DNA of 64,000 nt from Escallonia rubra (lineage: Eukaryota > Streptophyta > Magnoliopsida > Escalloniales > Escalloniaceae): the NCBI GenBank assembly GCA_033065855.1, contig JAVXUO010001127.1:1-64000 (forward strand), read 5' to 3'. The position numbers and the translations under genes are program-made. Position 1 is the stretch's first letter, and the number at the start of each line of letters is the position of its first letter. Shown piece after piece: positions 1-12,980 of the stretch. The notes under the pieces are model-generated. The model made no database searches and had not been told where the DNA came from. It saw only the letters and a program-made list of their open reading frames with translations.

Positions 1-2275
1 TCCAGGTTACTTCGTTTAGCAATACGAACATCAGCAAGTGATGTATAATCTACCTGCAGAATACATGTGTTATTGTCAATGGGTACTTGGATTGAGTATT
101 AGCAATAAAACCACAAGAAACAAGGAACAGAGAATCAGGGAGCAGTTCATGTTGCCCAACTCGCATACCTCTAACGAACCATCCTCCTTATAAAGAGAGT
201 TATCTGTATGCTGCGAATCTGCATCTTCATCTAACTTCTCAGTAACAACTGGATGATCTGGAATTGGCATAAGCATAATTCTAGTAGATACAGGATCATA
301 CCACGATACTCTCCCAATCTACGTTAAGATGAATATTTTAGAAAGGATAATAGAGGTAATATCAATGAGTGATAAAAGTATAGCAAGCCTGATATAAACA
401 TACTCGAAAGGAGGAAAGCTCAGGGGTCCATGATGATGATAACTCAAGCAGACGATATGCAATCACGTCACCTTCCTGTAAGATATGGATTGCATTATGT
501 AAAAGGAATCAGGATGTGAGCATAGTCAGGTATCACTAAAACCATGAGGTCAAACTTCTGAAGCCAAAGAGGGGGGCCCAAACCCAGCTAACCTCATCAG
601 ACATGACAAACCCAAGGACGCGTGCTAGAAAAAGATAGAGAGATAGAGAGGGAATGAAGGGGAGGGAGGGAAGGAGGAAGGGAGAGACAGACCTTAGGTG
701 AGCTAGCAAGCAATGGAAGCTTATCAAAGTCGATGGAATCTTTTGAGGGTATCTCTTTATTATTAGTCAACATCTCAGAATTATCTTTATTTGTATCGTT
801 GTAGTCATTCCTTCTAGCGGATGACAAATTCTCTATACCCCATTTCTGGCCCTTTTTCTTGCTGGTGATTCCATTCCACTGGAAAGTTTCCTGAAACCAA
901 CTCAATGCATCATGAAAAAGAAAAGTTCAAGCCAATTTGAAAATTATGGAAGAGCAACGACACAGAAGATACTATAATTGTATATGTAGTCAAAGGACAA
1001 GCAGCCTGCTATGAGTGCAAACTGAGTAATCATGGAATCTGACGCACATGCTCTCTCTCTTCCCTCCCCATCCTCTTTTTTATTTTATGAGAAATTTACT
1101 TTCTTCAAAATAATTTGTAATACTGCTCAATCTTCAAACAAAAGCTATGATCAGGTTTATTAAGAGCCGCCTGTCACCACTCACCCCCTCCTCTCCCCTG
1201 GCACAAGCGCGCAAAACAAACACCCTTACAGGACAAATCTAAGGTAGCACTTTTCTACTACAGCTGACGAACATTTACCGCTCACCAATGTCCTTCCTCC
1301 CCCCTCTCCCCCAACCAAAAGGAACAAAATAATGACAATAATAACAATCAAACAAGAGACTTTTTTCCTCAGAATATTGCTAAAACAAAACACATGATTT
1401 TGTCGCAGGCATCTCATATAACTGATCATCGAGAATCTATCAACATAAACACAAAGAGACCAAAAAAGGCTGCAATAGAGTAGACGGTTGTCAAGAGAAT
1501 ATATACCAGTGACACCTGACTTTGCTGTAGAGGATCATCTGCATCAACCAAAACATTTCATTTATTAAGTTTCTGCAGTAGAATTGGCATGTCTCTACAG
1601 GGTAATTCTAAAAATTAGGAACATTAGTTGCACAAATCAGATTCCCCCCCAAAAAAAAAGGCAAAGTCGATGCCTAAGCAGACAGGAAAGGGTTGATGCT
1701 ATGAAGTCATATAAAACATGAAACTGCCTTATCATAATGATGAAAAGCAATGCATCGGGAGGATTTGCAGTTTTAAAACGTCTCCTTCCTGCTTTTCCAC
1801 TAGTAAGAACCTCCATGGTTGTCTACCAATCAATTTATATTCTTTACTTGCATATTCGCATTAATGAACCAACTCAGTTTTTTATTCAATTGCTAGCATT
1901 TAATACATCTTTCTGTTGAACAGTTTAAAGAAAATTTCACATTTATATATCATTTGAACTTGGATAAAGTTCTAACTTCAAATGTAAATGCATCAAGTTT
2001 GAAATTAGCAGAAGTACACAAGGCAGCGGATCTAAATATCAACTCCCCCAGCCACCCCTCACAATCGCACAATAAAATTCAAGTGGGTCATCAAAACTAA
2101 CAGAACACGATTGAACAAGCAAAAGAATAGACTTTATTAGCTAGCAGTGTGAAGCTGTGGGGCATCTCACAAGAAGATAAAACTCAAAGCTACACTGCCA
2201 ATTATGCTAGATGCAACAAGATGAAAATCAACGGCAGAGAGAGTGAAGGGGGGAGGGAGGGAGGGAAGGAGAGGG

Positions 2276-2311
<36 letters not shown>

Positions 2312-5300
2312 TTTTTCTAGAGGCTCAAAGCGAATATGTCCTGGCCTAATCACAACAGGAACAACATCTTCCTCTACATCACTATTTTGATGTGGTTTTT
2401 CCCATGCCGTTTCTTTATGCACTTCTGTTACAGGTGATTGCTTCCAGTGTAACTGCTTACATTGCATGCTGTTAATAATAAAATATATTGCATAAACGTG
2501 TAGTTTACTGTGTATTTGACAACTCACCAATCCCTTTGAATGGTTAACTACCTCTTTATTCTTAGCTCTAGACTGGTCCTGCTTCCAGTGAAGCTGCAAA
2601 ATCAAGATTGAATTTGCAGTTGTCAACAGAACATATTTTGGAGCTCAGGAGGGGCAACTGCTTCCAAATGCTGCATGTTGTTTACAAACCATGTGTTTGC
2701 ATAGGTAACAATACTGTGTATTTAACTCACCAGTCCCTTCGAATGGCTGACTACCTCCTTCTTTTCAGCTTTGGCTCGGTCCTGCTTCCAGTTAAGCTGC
2801 AAAGTTGTAATCGCAAGTTGTCAATTGAACTAACATTAAAGTTCAGGGAGGAGCTTAATTGCATATTTGAAACTCACAATTCCCTTTGCCCGGGAAGCGT
2901 CATCTGTCTTTCCAATTTTAGCCATCTCCCGCAACCACTGTCTCTTAGACTTTTTTCGGCGTGCACTTCTACTAGGCACCTAATAGAAAAGATAATCTAC
3001 AAACTTCTTAGATATCTAAGTTACTCTTAAAAAAGGAGAAAAACCACACAACTTATCAATGTGAATATGGACGACAATGCAAATTTTTATAATCACAAAA
3101 AAGTGATTATTATACAAACGGGCAAAAAGCAATGATCACAATTGCTGTCAGATGGACCAGTTCATCACCTTCCCCTAAGGGGTGCGGCTATGAGAAGTTT
3201 CTTAGGTAAACTACAAACATGCTTCTAAAAACCCAGGATAGACCCGACTCCCAGGGAAAAGATTGTCAGGAAACAATAATTGAGAGACACGGGGAAATAT
3301 TCCAAGTAATTCATCCTCCATCAGCGGTCCTGATTTCAAGAAAGAGTCATTTTGATATCCAAAGTATAAGAAATTAACTGTCACCCAAAACTTAGTCATA
3401 ACATGGTCCTGCTGATAATAAACTTTTCTGTAGTAGCCAAAGCAGATAAGGAAAGTCGATAATTTGTTTGCAAGACTTAGGTTGAATTATGATTATTACA
3501 AGTAAATGACACAAAAGTTCACTTTGCACAAAGATTTACTCTATGGAGAACTTAAACCTGAAAAATGTTTCAGTCTTACGAACCTTTTTAGTTCCCTCAG
3601 TCAAACGGGATAAATCCTCCTTTTCTTTGCCATTCTCTTGGAGCTGATCACTTCGATACAAAACATACAGATGTATAAGAATAGATTGGCTAACTAGAAT
3701 AAGAGTTTGAGATAGTGACGTATATATATTCAATACATAGAGACAAAGTTTGTAGTGTGCATCAGGGAAGAAAGATGGTAATAGAAAAGAACGGCAGTTT
3801 TGAATGTATTGAGATCACTGAGACATGAACATTCTAACACCAAAGCTACTAATAGTCTTCTATGCAAACTTAAGTCTATGAAATAGATGGATTAATATAG
3901 ATTAGGAACTGCAGTAGGGTGCGAACTAAAAAATATGGTTCAATTGTGCCTACAACTTGTAAAGAACATAAAAAAACACCAACGGAATAAAACTGAGGAA
4001 TGGTAACAATCGATCTAAGATTTCCATAATCTTCAAGCAGAGAAGTAAACAAGAGAAACTGAAATGGTCATGAATTGCACCCCCATGAGTCCAAACATAA
4101 GGTAGCATGTCAAATACGTGGTTGGAACAGAGAAAATATACAATATCATAAAAGATCACTCTTAAGGAATCGAGAAGTACCGCGCAATAGAGTACCTACC
4201 TCTTAGTGCTGGCCGTAGACTTGACATTGTTGTTACTCCCTCCATGAGTTTGTGGGTTACTCTCAACATTTGGTGTACTCGTAACATCAGCTAATTTCTC
4301 CTTTTTGCGACTCTTCTTCTTAGGGAGGGATTCATCGTCAACCCGTTCCGTATGTACATCATTTTTTACACCATCTGAAGCCACTGAACGATGCTTCTTT
4401 CTCCTGTAATCACGAAGACAAACAAGTGATCGAGAGGCCCAAGCCGTTTTAATGTAGATATCATATTGCCAGCAGAATGAAACATAATATGATCTACTGT
4501 GATCCAAATAAGTTATAAGCTATATCAAACCCATAAAGATTGCTGGAATATGGTCCATAAAGAGAAGGGCCGTGAGGCATACTTTGAGCTCTGAAGTTTC
4601 TCAGATGCTTTTCTTTTCTTTGAAACTTCATTACTGCCCGATGGAGCATCTACAGTTAATGTATCTTCTGACCGCTGTTCTTCATCCACTTCAGGTTCAC
4701 TTTCATAACCTCCAGTTTCCTTCTCAAACTCTTCATTTGCCAAAAGTGGCACGCCAGTAAGCACAGGTTGCTTCTCCACGATTTCTTGCTCCTTGTCCTT
4801 GTTAGCTGCATCAGCTCCCTTGATGACATCTGTTACCTTACCTCCTTTCTTTCTCACGCTGATTCGACACAACAGACAGATGTTTATTCCGCTAATATTC
4901 TCTACAAAGCCGTTAAAATCTCATCACTCAAAAATCAGAATTTTCACTGACCAGATAATATCGTTACTCTTCAAAATAGATGTCAACTCAAAAGGTGGCA
5001 AAACAAAGTCATCCATCTGCCAAGAACAAGAACAATAATCATAAGAATGACAATTGCGCACACCATAGGCTGATCTTCCCCAAGACCTCACATCCCGTGC
5101 AGTTTATTCTATTCAACGATTGACGAGAACATATTTTTAATAAATAAAAGTTCTAGCATCTGATGATCAATGCAATGTACTAAAATGACTAACTAAAACA
5201 GAGAAAAATGCCTCAATTATGTCCCATATCTAACTACCCAACACACTTTACAATTAAAGCAATATATCCCTCATCGTAGACTGTAAAGAAAACAATTTTG

Positions 5301-6450
5301 CCTCGACAATGGACCATCAAAGTACATTTCGATCACAATAACTAATAAAGCAACCTTTCCACGTTTTCAATATTGGATCAATGGCACATCTTTCCAAGCT
5401 ATAAGAGAAACGTAGGTAATGATATTGCCAAAGCAATGTCAGGAGTTCTACCACCTGTTTCTGCTCATATATTTGCTTCGCAGCCCATTCACAGCCCAAA
5501 CGCAGCAACTAATCTAGATAGTTGCGGGAAGATTACCATAAACACCTTAATTAAAGCAATAATCAACATAGTAACAGTTAAGAAGCATCTAATATTCAAC
5601 AAACTTAGATACACTATTCAACATAGCAACTTCTCCAATATTTCACCATTATCGATAAAAGGCAGAGCAACGTTTCAGATTTTAGGCCCCATTTTCACTG
5701 CACATTCAAATTCACACGATTCACGTCAGTACTTGCAATTTACCCAAATTAATCACAAGAAAAGTTGCCCGGTCATCTTCTTAAAAAGGTCACAACTACT
5801 CTTTATTCCCCTATTATTCAAAACCAGTAATCTTCCCTTTATATATGTATCTAAGAAAGCTGCTGCACTTGAAATTTTGGTGGCAGTGCTGATTCAAGCA
5901 TTTTGAAGATACGATTACTTTCTCATGTCATGTGAAGGCTCCATATAGAGCCTTGTATGAGGATAACAAACATCAACCTAGAAATTAGCTCTATCGTTTC
6001 CAAGTTAATTTAGGAGCTGTACCACCTGCTTCCACAAGCAGTAATCCTTAACTAAAATAAAATAGACATCATAATCAATATAGCAAACTTTCAACTGTTT
6101 CACAATATTCAGTAATTGGCAAATTAATCTCATGCTAATACCAGTTGCACCACCTGCTTCTGCTAGCAGTACATTGGTTTTGGCATAACGTATAGCCATA
6201 AGCTAAACAAATCAAATTGAAAGGTGAAATTAGCCCAGGCACAGCCATTATTCAGCTGATTGCGATAAAATTATCACATAAAAAGTAATTAGACATAGCA
6301 GTAACTATCAATAAGAGTTTTGGAACAATACATATTAATACGATAGAATAAATGTGTGCTAACAAAATGTGGATACAGGGATACATACATAGGTAGGTAG
6401 GTAGGTAGATAGATAGATAGACAGACAGATAGACAGATTTAATATAAATA

Positions 6451-6488
<38 letters not shown>

Positions 6489-6935
6489 TTAAGGCAATAA
6501 TTTCAACATAACATGTTCTCCAACAATGCGCAGTATCTAATAAACGGCAAAGCAATGGCATGCTTTAGGAGCTATACCACCAGCTTCTGCGGCAGTACAT
6601 CGCTCGAGCTAAAAAAGATTGGACAAAACAGTAGTTAAGCGTACCAGTAACTGTAAACAAGTTAGATATTCATGCGAGCGAAATCAGGGCATGTGTGTGT
6701 GTGTGTGGATAGAATGTATGGGGAGAGAGAGGTAATTTACAGAGAGGAGGACGCCATTAGGGCAAGATTGATGGAGGTCGAAAGTGCGGTGGAGGTGGGC
6801 GGAGAGGTCGGAGATGGTCCGGTGGCGGTGGGGCTCGAGGAGGAGCCAGCTCCGGCTAAGACCGTCGGATCGCTGTGGTTTGCTCAGAATGTGCCGATCT
6901 TCGAACGACAGGCGAACCCTAACATCACTGTCCAT
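1..6935 (-). CDS. COIL: coilin, Cajal body scaffold protein (3' end off the window)
   Basis: Coilin organises Cajal bodies in the nucleus, where snRNPs and snoRNPs mature. I built 14 exons on the minus strand: 6741-6935, 4952-5016, 4583-4858, 4200-4403, 3584-3650, 2878-2979, 2731-2796, 2528-2593, 2311-2452, 1507-1538, 693-890, 404-475, 169-318 and 1-53. All junctions keep frame, giving 562 residues before the edge. The first exon reads MDSDVRVRLSFEDRHILSK, then LTRSWxxL-type sequence and HRTISDLS, the coilin N-terminal self-association domain. Exon 2 gives DDFVLPPFELTSIL. The middle is basic and disordered, with KKKSRKKEK and PSRSARRKK stretches typical of nuclear targeting. The C-terminal half has VIRPGHIRFEPL, ETFQWNGITSKKKGQKWG and EGDVIAYRLLELSSSWTPE, the Tudor-like domain of plant coilins. 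The start is the first ATG in frame with the domain. Exon 5 uses a weak GTTCGT donor and a poor acceptor, so it is the least certain. The stop codon lies left of position 1. Confidence 0.95.
2278..2308. repeat. (AG)n microsatellite at a coilin splice donor
   Basis: About 14 uninterrupted AG units on the plus strand, preceded by a G-rich purine stretch from about 2250. On the coding (minus) strand this is a CT tract that starts four bases after the GT donor of coilin exon 9 (exon end 2311). Its length probably varies between individuals. Confidence 0.95.
6390..6490. repeat. compound microsatellite in coilin intron 1
   Basis: A run of tetranucleotides (GTAG, then ATAG, then ACAG variants) from about 6391 to 6438, followed by a short TA tract and a GA tract ending near 6488. 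It lies in the first coilin intron (5017-6740), which otherwise shows no coding signal. Confidence 0.9.
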
Positions 6936-7061
6936 CGCCCATACACACACAATCTACACACAGTGTGAGAGAGAGCGAGAGCGACCAAAGTGCTACTGCT
7001 GCCGTGGTTTCTAAAACCCTCTGGGTCTTGACATAAACCTGTCACACACACACACACTGTC

Positions 7062-8842
7062 TGCGACATTTTTCCTGAGGATCTTTAGCGACAGCTTTTA
7101 AGAATATGTTTTAGGTATCGGTTAATATAAATGGCTATTAATTATTGTTATGTACTCTATAGATTATAGTCATTTTTTTCGACCCGGGTTATAATGAGTT
7201 TTTCTTTTTTTATTTTAGCATAATTATCATGTAAAGCATACACGTCTTTGCAACTACCACACTAAATTATTGTTTGTGTATCAAGGATGTATAATGTTCT
7301 ATTAAATTTATATGCAATTACCTATGAAAACTATTCCTATATTTGATAAATTTTTGTTGAGCTTTTCAATGAAAAATTGACGTATGTTAAAGAAAAAAGG
7401 GTGTGGATTTGCTTTCGTATTTGTTCATGGCTTTTAGGAGATAATCTGAACTATTATATCTTAAAAAATATTCTCTAACATGAAATAAAATCATCATATA
7501 ATAGAAAAATGTAAATCCTATATGGGATTAATAGAAGATAGATATTATAATTGGATGAGTTCATATTTAGCCATACTGATTAATTTTTGTAAATTTTATG
7601 GTAAACGAAACAAGTTTCAAATGAAAGAAATAATAGATCAAATATTTTTTTACCTTTTTTTTCCTTTTTCTGAGAGGAAGGATTGATGACATCACTTCAT
7701 CTTCCATGCATACACTTTTTTCTATGATTAGAAGTCTTACAGGTGACGAAATATACAAGAGCGACACAAATAGAGCACAAATATTAAGAAAAATAGACTA
7801 TACTTTTCCTTTGTTCAATGAAAAAAGAAAAAGTCCTTGTGGGGCCTTTAAAAGGCGACTCTACGCATAACAGCCATCATAAAGTTGTTCACAAATCTGC
7901 TTGTCCGGCTCCCATGTTGGCTAAGTAGTTTGTACAGTGATATGCACAAAACCATATTGATCAACAAAATTTTTTATTTTTTTTGTACTGGACCGTAAGG
8001 CTCTAATCCAACCGGCAGGAAGTATTGTGCATCGGGGACCTAAAAGGCCGCCACATACATCTGAGTCACCGATTCTCGCACCTACGTCGGGACAGAAGCG
8101 CACAAGGATCCACACATGTCGGGGCCGAAGCGCACAAAGACTCGTGTGTAGAGCACATGCAGGGCGAGAACGTAAGTTTGCCACCAACAAGTGCGGCGGA
8201 CAAAATTCGACCTGGATTGGGATCTTGGGAACCGCGATCAACTATTCGCTTGTAATCTTCCACGAGCTCTGACGGAGGTGACTTTTTGCAGATGTTATTG
8301 ATACATGGACAAATATTGCACAGTCCCAAGCCACAAATCTCATCCATCTAAGACGGGGATTGAGTTGACAAAAACAAGGATAAAGAGAGGCAGATTAAAA
8401 TCTAACCATATATCCAACGATTAATTTATAGTCAAGACCGATAGTCTCGGACCTAGGCCAACTTAAGCTCGGTATCCACATCGGAATTTGGGCAGGTATA
8501 TAACAATTTTTTTCGACCGACAATGGAATTGAATTGGAGTGTATTCGCAAAATAGTAGAAAAAGCAAGGTCATAATCTTTACCCTTTTGCATAGCGACTA
8601 CAACAAAAAGGTCCATTTGGACGTGATAATTCTCGTTTAAAGATTACACAAGCTTCCAAGGTATGCCACAACTTATTCACATCCAAATAGTCAGCTAAAA
8701 CTTAACTTTGTTTAGAAGTTTACAAAGGAAAATTTTCTCGGAGAATATGTCTGCCGATGTCACGGAAACAGACCAGTAAATGAACAGTGCCATGTGAAGC
8801 CCCGTTCACTCCACATGCATCCTATTGTCTCCAAAACTAAGC
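7062..8842. other. intergenic region between coilin and bS21m
   Basis: This holds the coilin upstream region (its 5' leader, rich in CT and CA repeats on the minus strand, lies at about 6936-7060) and, towards 8842, the likely 3' UTR of bS21m. Sequence is AT-rich from 7080 to 7900. Short overlapping open frames at 7921-8347 occur in several phases at once with no recognisable domain, and I do not consider them genes. Confidence 0.6.
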
Positions 8843-10933
8843 TCAAAGACCCCTGCAGGCACGCAGTCAAAGCACATTAGTGCGCGTTGTTTACCAGTTC
8901 CGACATTCATGCAAGAATTAAATTACCAATCCCTAAAGAGAAGTTAAGGAAGCAGGGAACTGGGGAATGACCACCAATAGCCAAATGAAATTAGTGCAGA
9001 TAACTCAGCATGCCTGAACTTAATCAGATTCCTTAAGACGATTCCAAATCACTAAATTCACTACACCATACACTGAATTGCCTTTGCAGTGGCCAAAACT
9101 TAGCACATGCACGTACGACTTGAATTTGTTTTGAGAAAACGAAACCAGTTTCAGTCAGTATATCAACAGTTTCTGAGGGGAAACTTCCTCTGATATGATG
9201 AGGTAGAAAACTTCAATACTTACTAGCAAAATATGGTTAGCTAGTAGGTGACAAGATCTTTAAAAAAGGGCTAAGAGCATGTTTCTGCTTCTGACCCGCT
9301 TGCCCCAGTTGCCACAGATGAACATAGTTTCGCTGGCCGTGGATCAGAGCAATTGACATGAACGGGAGAAATAGGCGCAGAAGTTAACCAAGAAGCAAGT
9401 AATGACCAGGAAACGGTCACTCACCGAACTCAACTAACTGAAACTACTCATACACACCACTACGATTTAATGGACAACCTAGCTAGTTTGGTCGATTCTC
9501 GAAGGCAATGTCAGATAACCAAACCAAATAGGATATGTTCAACCAAACCAAAAAAACCATTACTTGAAATTAATAACCTGGAACCTACCAAATAGTGGTA
9601 AAACACAAAACCAAGACCGAAATTCAGTTAGCTATCTAGAAACAGAAATAAAAAAACAACAGATACGACATACAAAGAAAGTCAAATCATGCTTAGGTCG
9701 CCATTTATTTGGGTTTCAACTTTCCCAATTCAAATATTAAAGTGGTGCAAAGCTCTCAGGTATATCGCAAAACTCCACTGTAGTTCTACGTTTGATGACT
9801 GTATTAACAGAAGAAACACTAAATTCTGGAGAGAGCAAGAATCATGATTTCAAAGAAGTAGCTTCAATCCTTATCTGGCTTGTGAGAATCGCTAACAAGC
9901 CTTTCCACGAGGAATCTTTTTCCAAAATGGATTGGGCTAAGCCTTCAAAATGTTTAAGTATGTGGGTGATATGTTGGCGATTGGAATAGCCCGGATATAA
10001 ACAACAGCAAAAAAAGAGCATACAACGATGACGTCCTTGCCTCCCCCCCCCCTTCATTTTTTCCTCCTCCCTAAACTCACCAACAAAAGACCAATAAATG
10101 GTTGCAGCTGAATTTATTAGCAATGCTATTTTTCCCCCTATAAATGCTTACATAAGGCTAATAAGCGTAATGCGCAATGCTCAAAATTTTTCCAATAAGT
10201 AGCTTCGACTCAATACAGCAGTGAATCAAATAGAATATTTTGGAAGAAAGTGGAAGCATGGTTAAACTATTTGCGACACAGTTGCCCCTTTTTTACGTTG
10301 TTACCAACTGTCTCTTCTGATTTCTGTCTAGCATATCTTCATATGTTGTTACATTTAGATGCAGGAAATTTGAGACAGCTAGTTTGACTAAAGCGGCTTC
10401 TGGACATCCCATGGAAGTGAAGGAAGAGGACAATAGCATCTAGGCTGCGCTTATGCAATTGCTATCAGTAATAACAGAAAAGCTCATTTGCTAATAAAAG
10501 AACAGAAACCTAGCATAAAATATAGCTCGAACATGTTTTCATCAATCTTCAAATTGAGCGCCATGAAGCATTCGATAGAATCTCGTCTATATCACAGGAA
10601 AAGACAAAAGCCAAAGAGGTACCTGACTTTCTTGCAGAGAATCGCCTTGAGCTTGCGAGCAAGGTCTTGAGATCGAAGCCTGCGCTCCAAATTCTTTCGA
10701 GCCAATACACGCTTCTCGGAGTTCTTGAGGTGGTGCGTCTGCTGGTTCTTTATGAGTCTTTCCATGCCGCTAGACTGCATCTGCCTCTGCAAGAACATCA
10801 GTGCCTGGTCTAAATTGTTGTTCCGCACCTTCACCCGAATTCCCCGCCACTGATGAAGCACCGAACTCATTGAGTTCAATGCAACATTTGGGTGTCTGAA
10901 GAGAGCTGATACATGCCTTGCCATGGTGTTCAT
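8843..10933 (-). CDS. mitochondrial small ribosomal subunit protein bS21m
   Basis: A bS21-family protein of the organellar 30S-type ribosomal subunit; bacterial S21 sits near the mRNA path of the small subunit. Two coding exons, 10623-10933 and 8843-8852, give 106 residues. The N-terminus MNTMARHVSALFRHP is basic and fits a mitochondrial presequence. The S21 core follows, with MQSSGMERLIK, QQTHHLKNSEKRVLARKNLE and RRLRSQDLARKLKAILCKKV. The first exon ends in phase 2 at a GTACCT donor. The only fitting end I found is a 10-nt coding exon after a CCTGCAG acceptor, which completes an R-G-L-stop terminus like that of plant homologues. The ATG at 10933 starts the conserved part. An upstream splice acceptor at 10985 shows that the leader is also split. 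The short last exon is the less certain part. Confidence 0.88.
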
Positions 10934-11371
10934 TTCTACAGAGTTCCAACGTTTTGGTTTGAGTGTTTTCTTGGATGACAATGCCTGATTACATATAGTA
11001 AGGAAAATGACTCAAACAGAAGTTCAGGATTAATAACCATTATTTCCAATTTTTGTTACCGACTGCGTCCTTAATTAACCCAACACCGAGGTCATCCGTA
11101 TCTGTAGTTTTGGTATATACCCTTGGCTACTGAATTAACGAACCCTGCTTTGAAAATCCTAAAACTCACAAACCCAAAATCAAAGTCGGATCTTTTAGAA
11201 CAAGTACAGACCCTAATCTCATGAGCCCACGCTAACAACCCCTAAAAGAGGGCAGAATTTCTTAAACTCTATAATCTGTAAGAACATAGATCTATAGAAG
11301 ATTGATGAAATCATAAGAAGAGAATGTGAAACCTTGAACCACCTAGAGAGAAAGAGAGGGGAAATACTAAC

Positions 11372-11465
11372 CTGAGGCGAGGGAGACGGCGAGGGGACGG
11401 TGGCTGAGGGAGGCGGCGTGTGGACGGTGGACGGTGGACGGGTCGAGCGCGAGACAGAGTGAGAG
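11372..11465 (-). other. probable 5' UTR exon of the bS21m gene
   Basis: On the minus strand a GC-rich leader-like stretch ends at CCTCAG followed by GTTAGT (exon end 11372). It can join to the acceptor ATCAG before 10984, where the main exon begins. It has no ATG in the part read. The upstream edge is a guess based on where CT-rich sequence begins. Confidence 0.55.
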
Positions 11466-12309
11466 AGCCCAGAAAAAGTACTAGAATGTGTTATTACTAT
11501 GTATTACCATATACTATAACATAACATATAATTGTAATTATCGTTATAATAAACTTTAATATTCGGTCGGTAATCATAATTATGATCTTTTTATTCAATA
11601 ATCGGTCCATGTTTTGGACCAAAAGTAAGGAACAAAAAAGGTCAATCTTAGTCGCTCCAAAAAGTATTCACCGCTTCGAATTTAATAAATTCAAACATTA
11701 AATCAATTACACATCTTCTTCTTTTTTTCTCTCTCTCAGTATTCATGAAAAATCCAACTACCTCACATCATTCTCTACGAGCTTGACGTTGCTAGTACTT
11801 ACCAGACTGAACACAAGATTTTGGCAACGTTGCTGTCGGGATGAAATTAGTTCTCAACTTATTTTAAGAAGATCTTAATCGACAGACATATTATAGGAAC
11901 AATCCCGCCAACGCTAGTAGGAAGATGACGATTGCAACAACGACGATTAAAACCTTGAGCGCAACTAATTTTGGTTTTGGCGAAAAGTGCCTTTGTTTTG
12001 GGGACCTTGACGTGGGTTTCCAATTGGGATGATTTGACTTTTATAATAATGACCTAAAACTGATGATCGACGTTTAGGATTATTTGAGTAGCAAGATTTG
12101 GTGATTGAATATCTTTAAATGATCGTTTTTCATTTCCTTCGATGGAGATGATGGTGACTAGAAGAGGTACTAATGGTTTGAGCAATGGAACGGGGTTCAT
12201 GGTGAAAGATAAAAGAAAAAACAAATGACGAAATCGGTGAAGCAATCAAATTCAACGTACAATTTCCCAAACACGTTTCCATTCTTATTTTTTGAACGGA
12301 ACATATGAT
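11466..12309. other. AT-rich intergenic region upstream of bS21m
   Basis: This is the presumed promoter side of the minus-strand bS21m gene, up to the GC-rich LTR copy. I see no coding frame with family resemblance, and no clear repeat. Confidence 0.5.
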
Positions 12310-12786
12310 TGCACTTGTTCTATTAAGTGTGTTATAGAATTAAGTGCGTGTTCCCAACCTATTCTGGTCGTACCCAAAGGCCCACTGTGGTCCCATTTTG
12401 CATGACACGTCCGCACAAGCAACAGACTTTTTCAACGCTCACAACCGGTCAAAGCGTGCACGCTCAAGTCACGTGCACTTCTTACTTCTTCTACGCGACT
12501 TCGTCGCCAAGAAACTCATCATCGTGCGACGCCGCATCACACTTCGACCGTCGCACTTCGCACATTGTCCGTCGATGCGCCATGGCACTTGCCCAAGGAG
12601 GTTGGCCTTGGCCTCCCCCTTGGGGTCGGCCTCGGCCTTGGCCTCCCCCTTGGGGTCGGCCTCGGCCTCCCCCTTGGGGTCGGCCTCGACCTTCCCTTGG
12701 GGTTGGCCTTGGCCTCCCCCTATGGGTTGGCCTTTGGCCTCCATACTTAACACCTTCACTCCTCTTCAAGAGGCCTTGCATCCTCT

Positions 12787-12980
12787 GCGACCCCCGTCGC
12801 CCGAACACAACTCCGCGACCCCGTCGCCCGGACACAACTCCGCGACCCCGTCGCCCGGACACAACTCCGCGACCCCGTCGCCCGGACACAACTCCGCGAC
12901 CCCGTCGCCCGGACACAACTCCGCGACCCCCGTCGCCCGGACACAACTCCGCGACCCCGTCGCCCAGACACAACTCCACG
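12787..12980. repeat. 27-bp GC-rich minisatellite
   Basis: About seven tandem copies of a 27-bp unit containing CCCCGTCGCCCGGACACAAC. Because 27 is divisible by three, every frame stays open and gives nine-residue repeats such as RRPDTTPRP. These translations are an effect of the repeat rather than evidence of a protein. It lies inside LTR copy A. Just upstream, 12600-12740 has a second simple array of GGCCTCCCCCTTGGGGTC-type units. Confidence 0.93.

Noticed and set aside
5373..5906. 177-codon plus-strand frame in coilin intron 1
   Set aside because: AT-rich, opposite to the gene, and with no recognisable motif; chance frame in an intron.
7921..8347. Several overlapping frames between coilin and bS21m
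   Set aside because: Open in different phases on both strands, without family resemblance or splice context.
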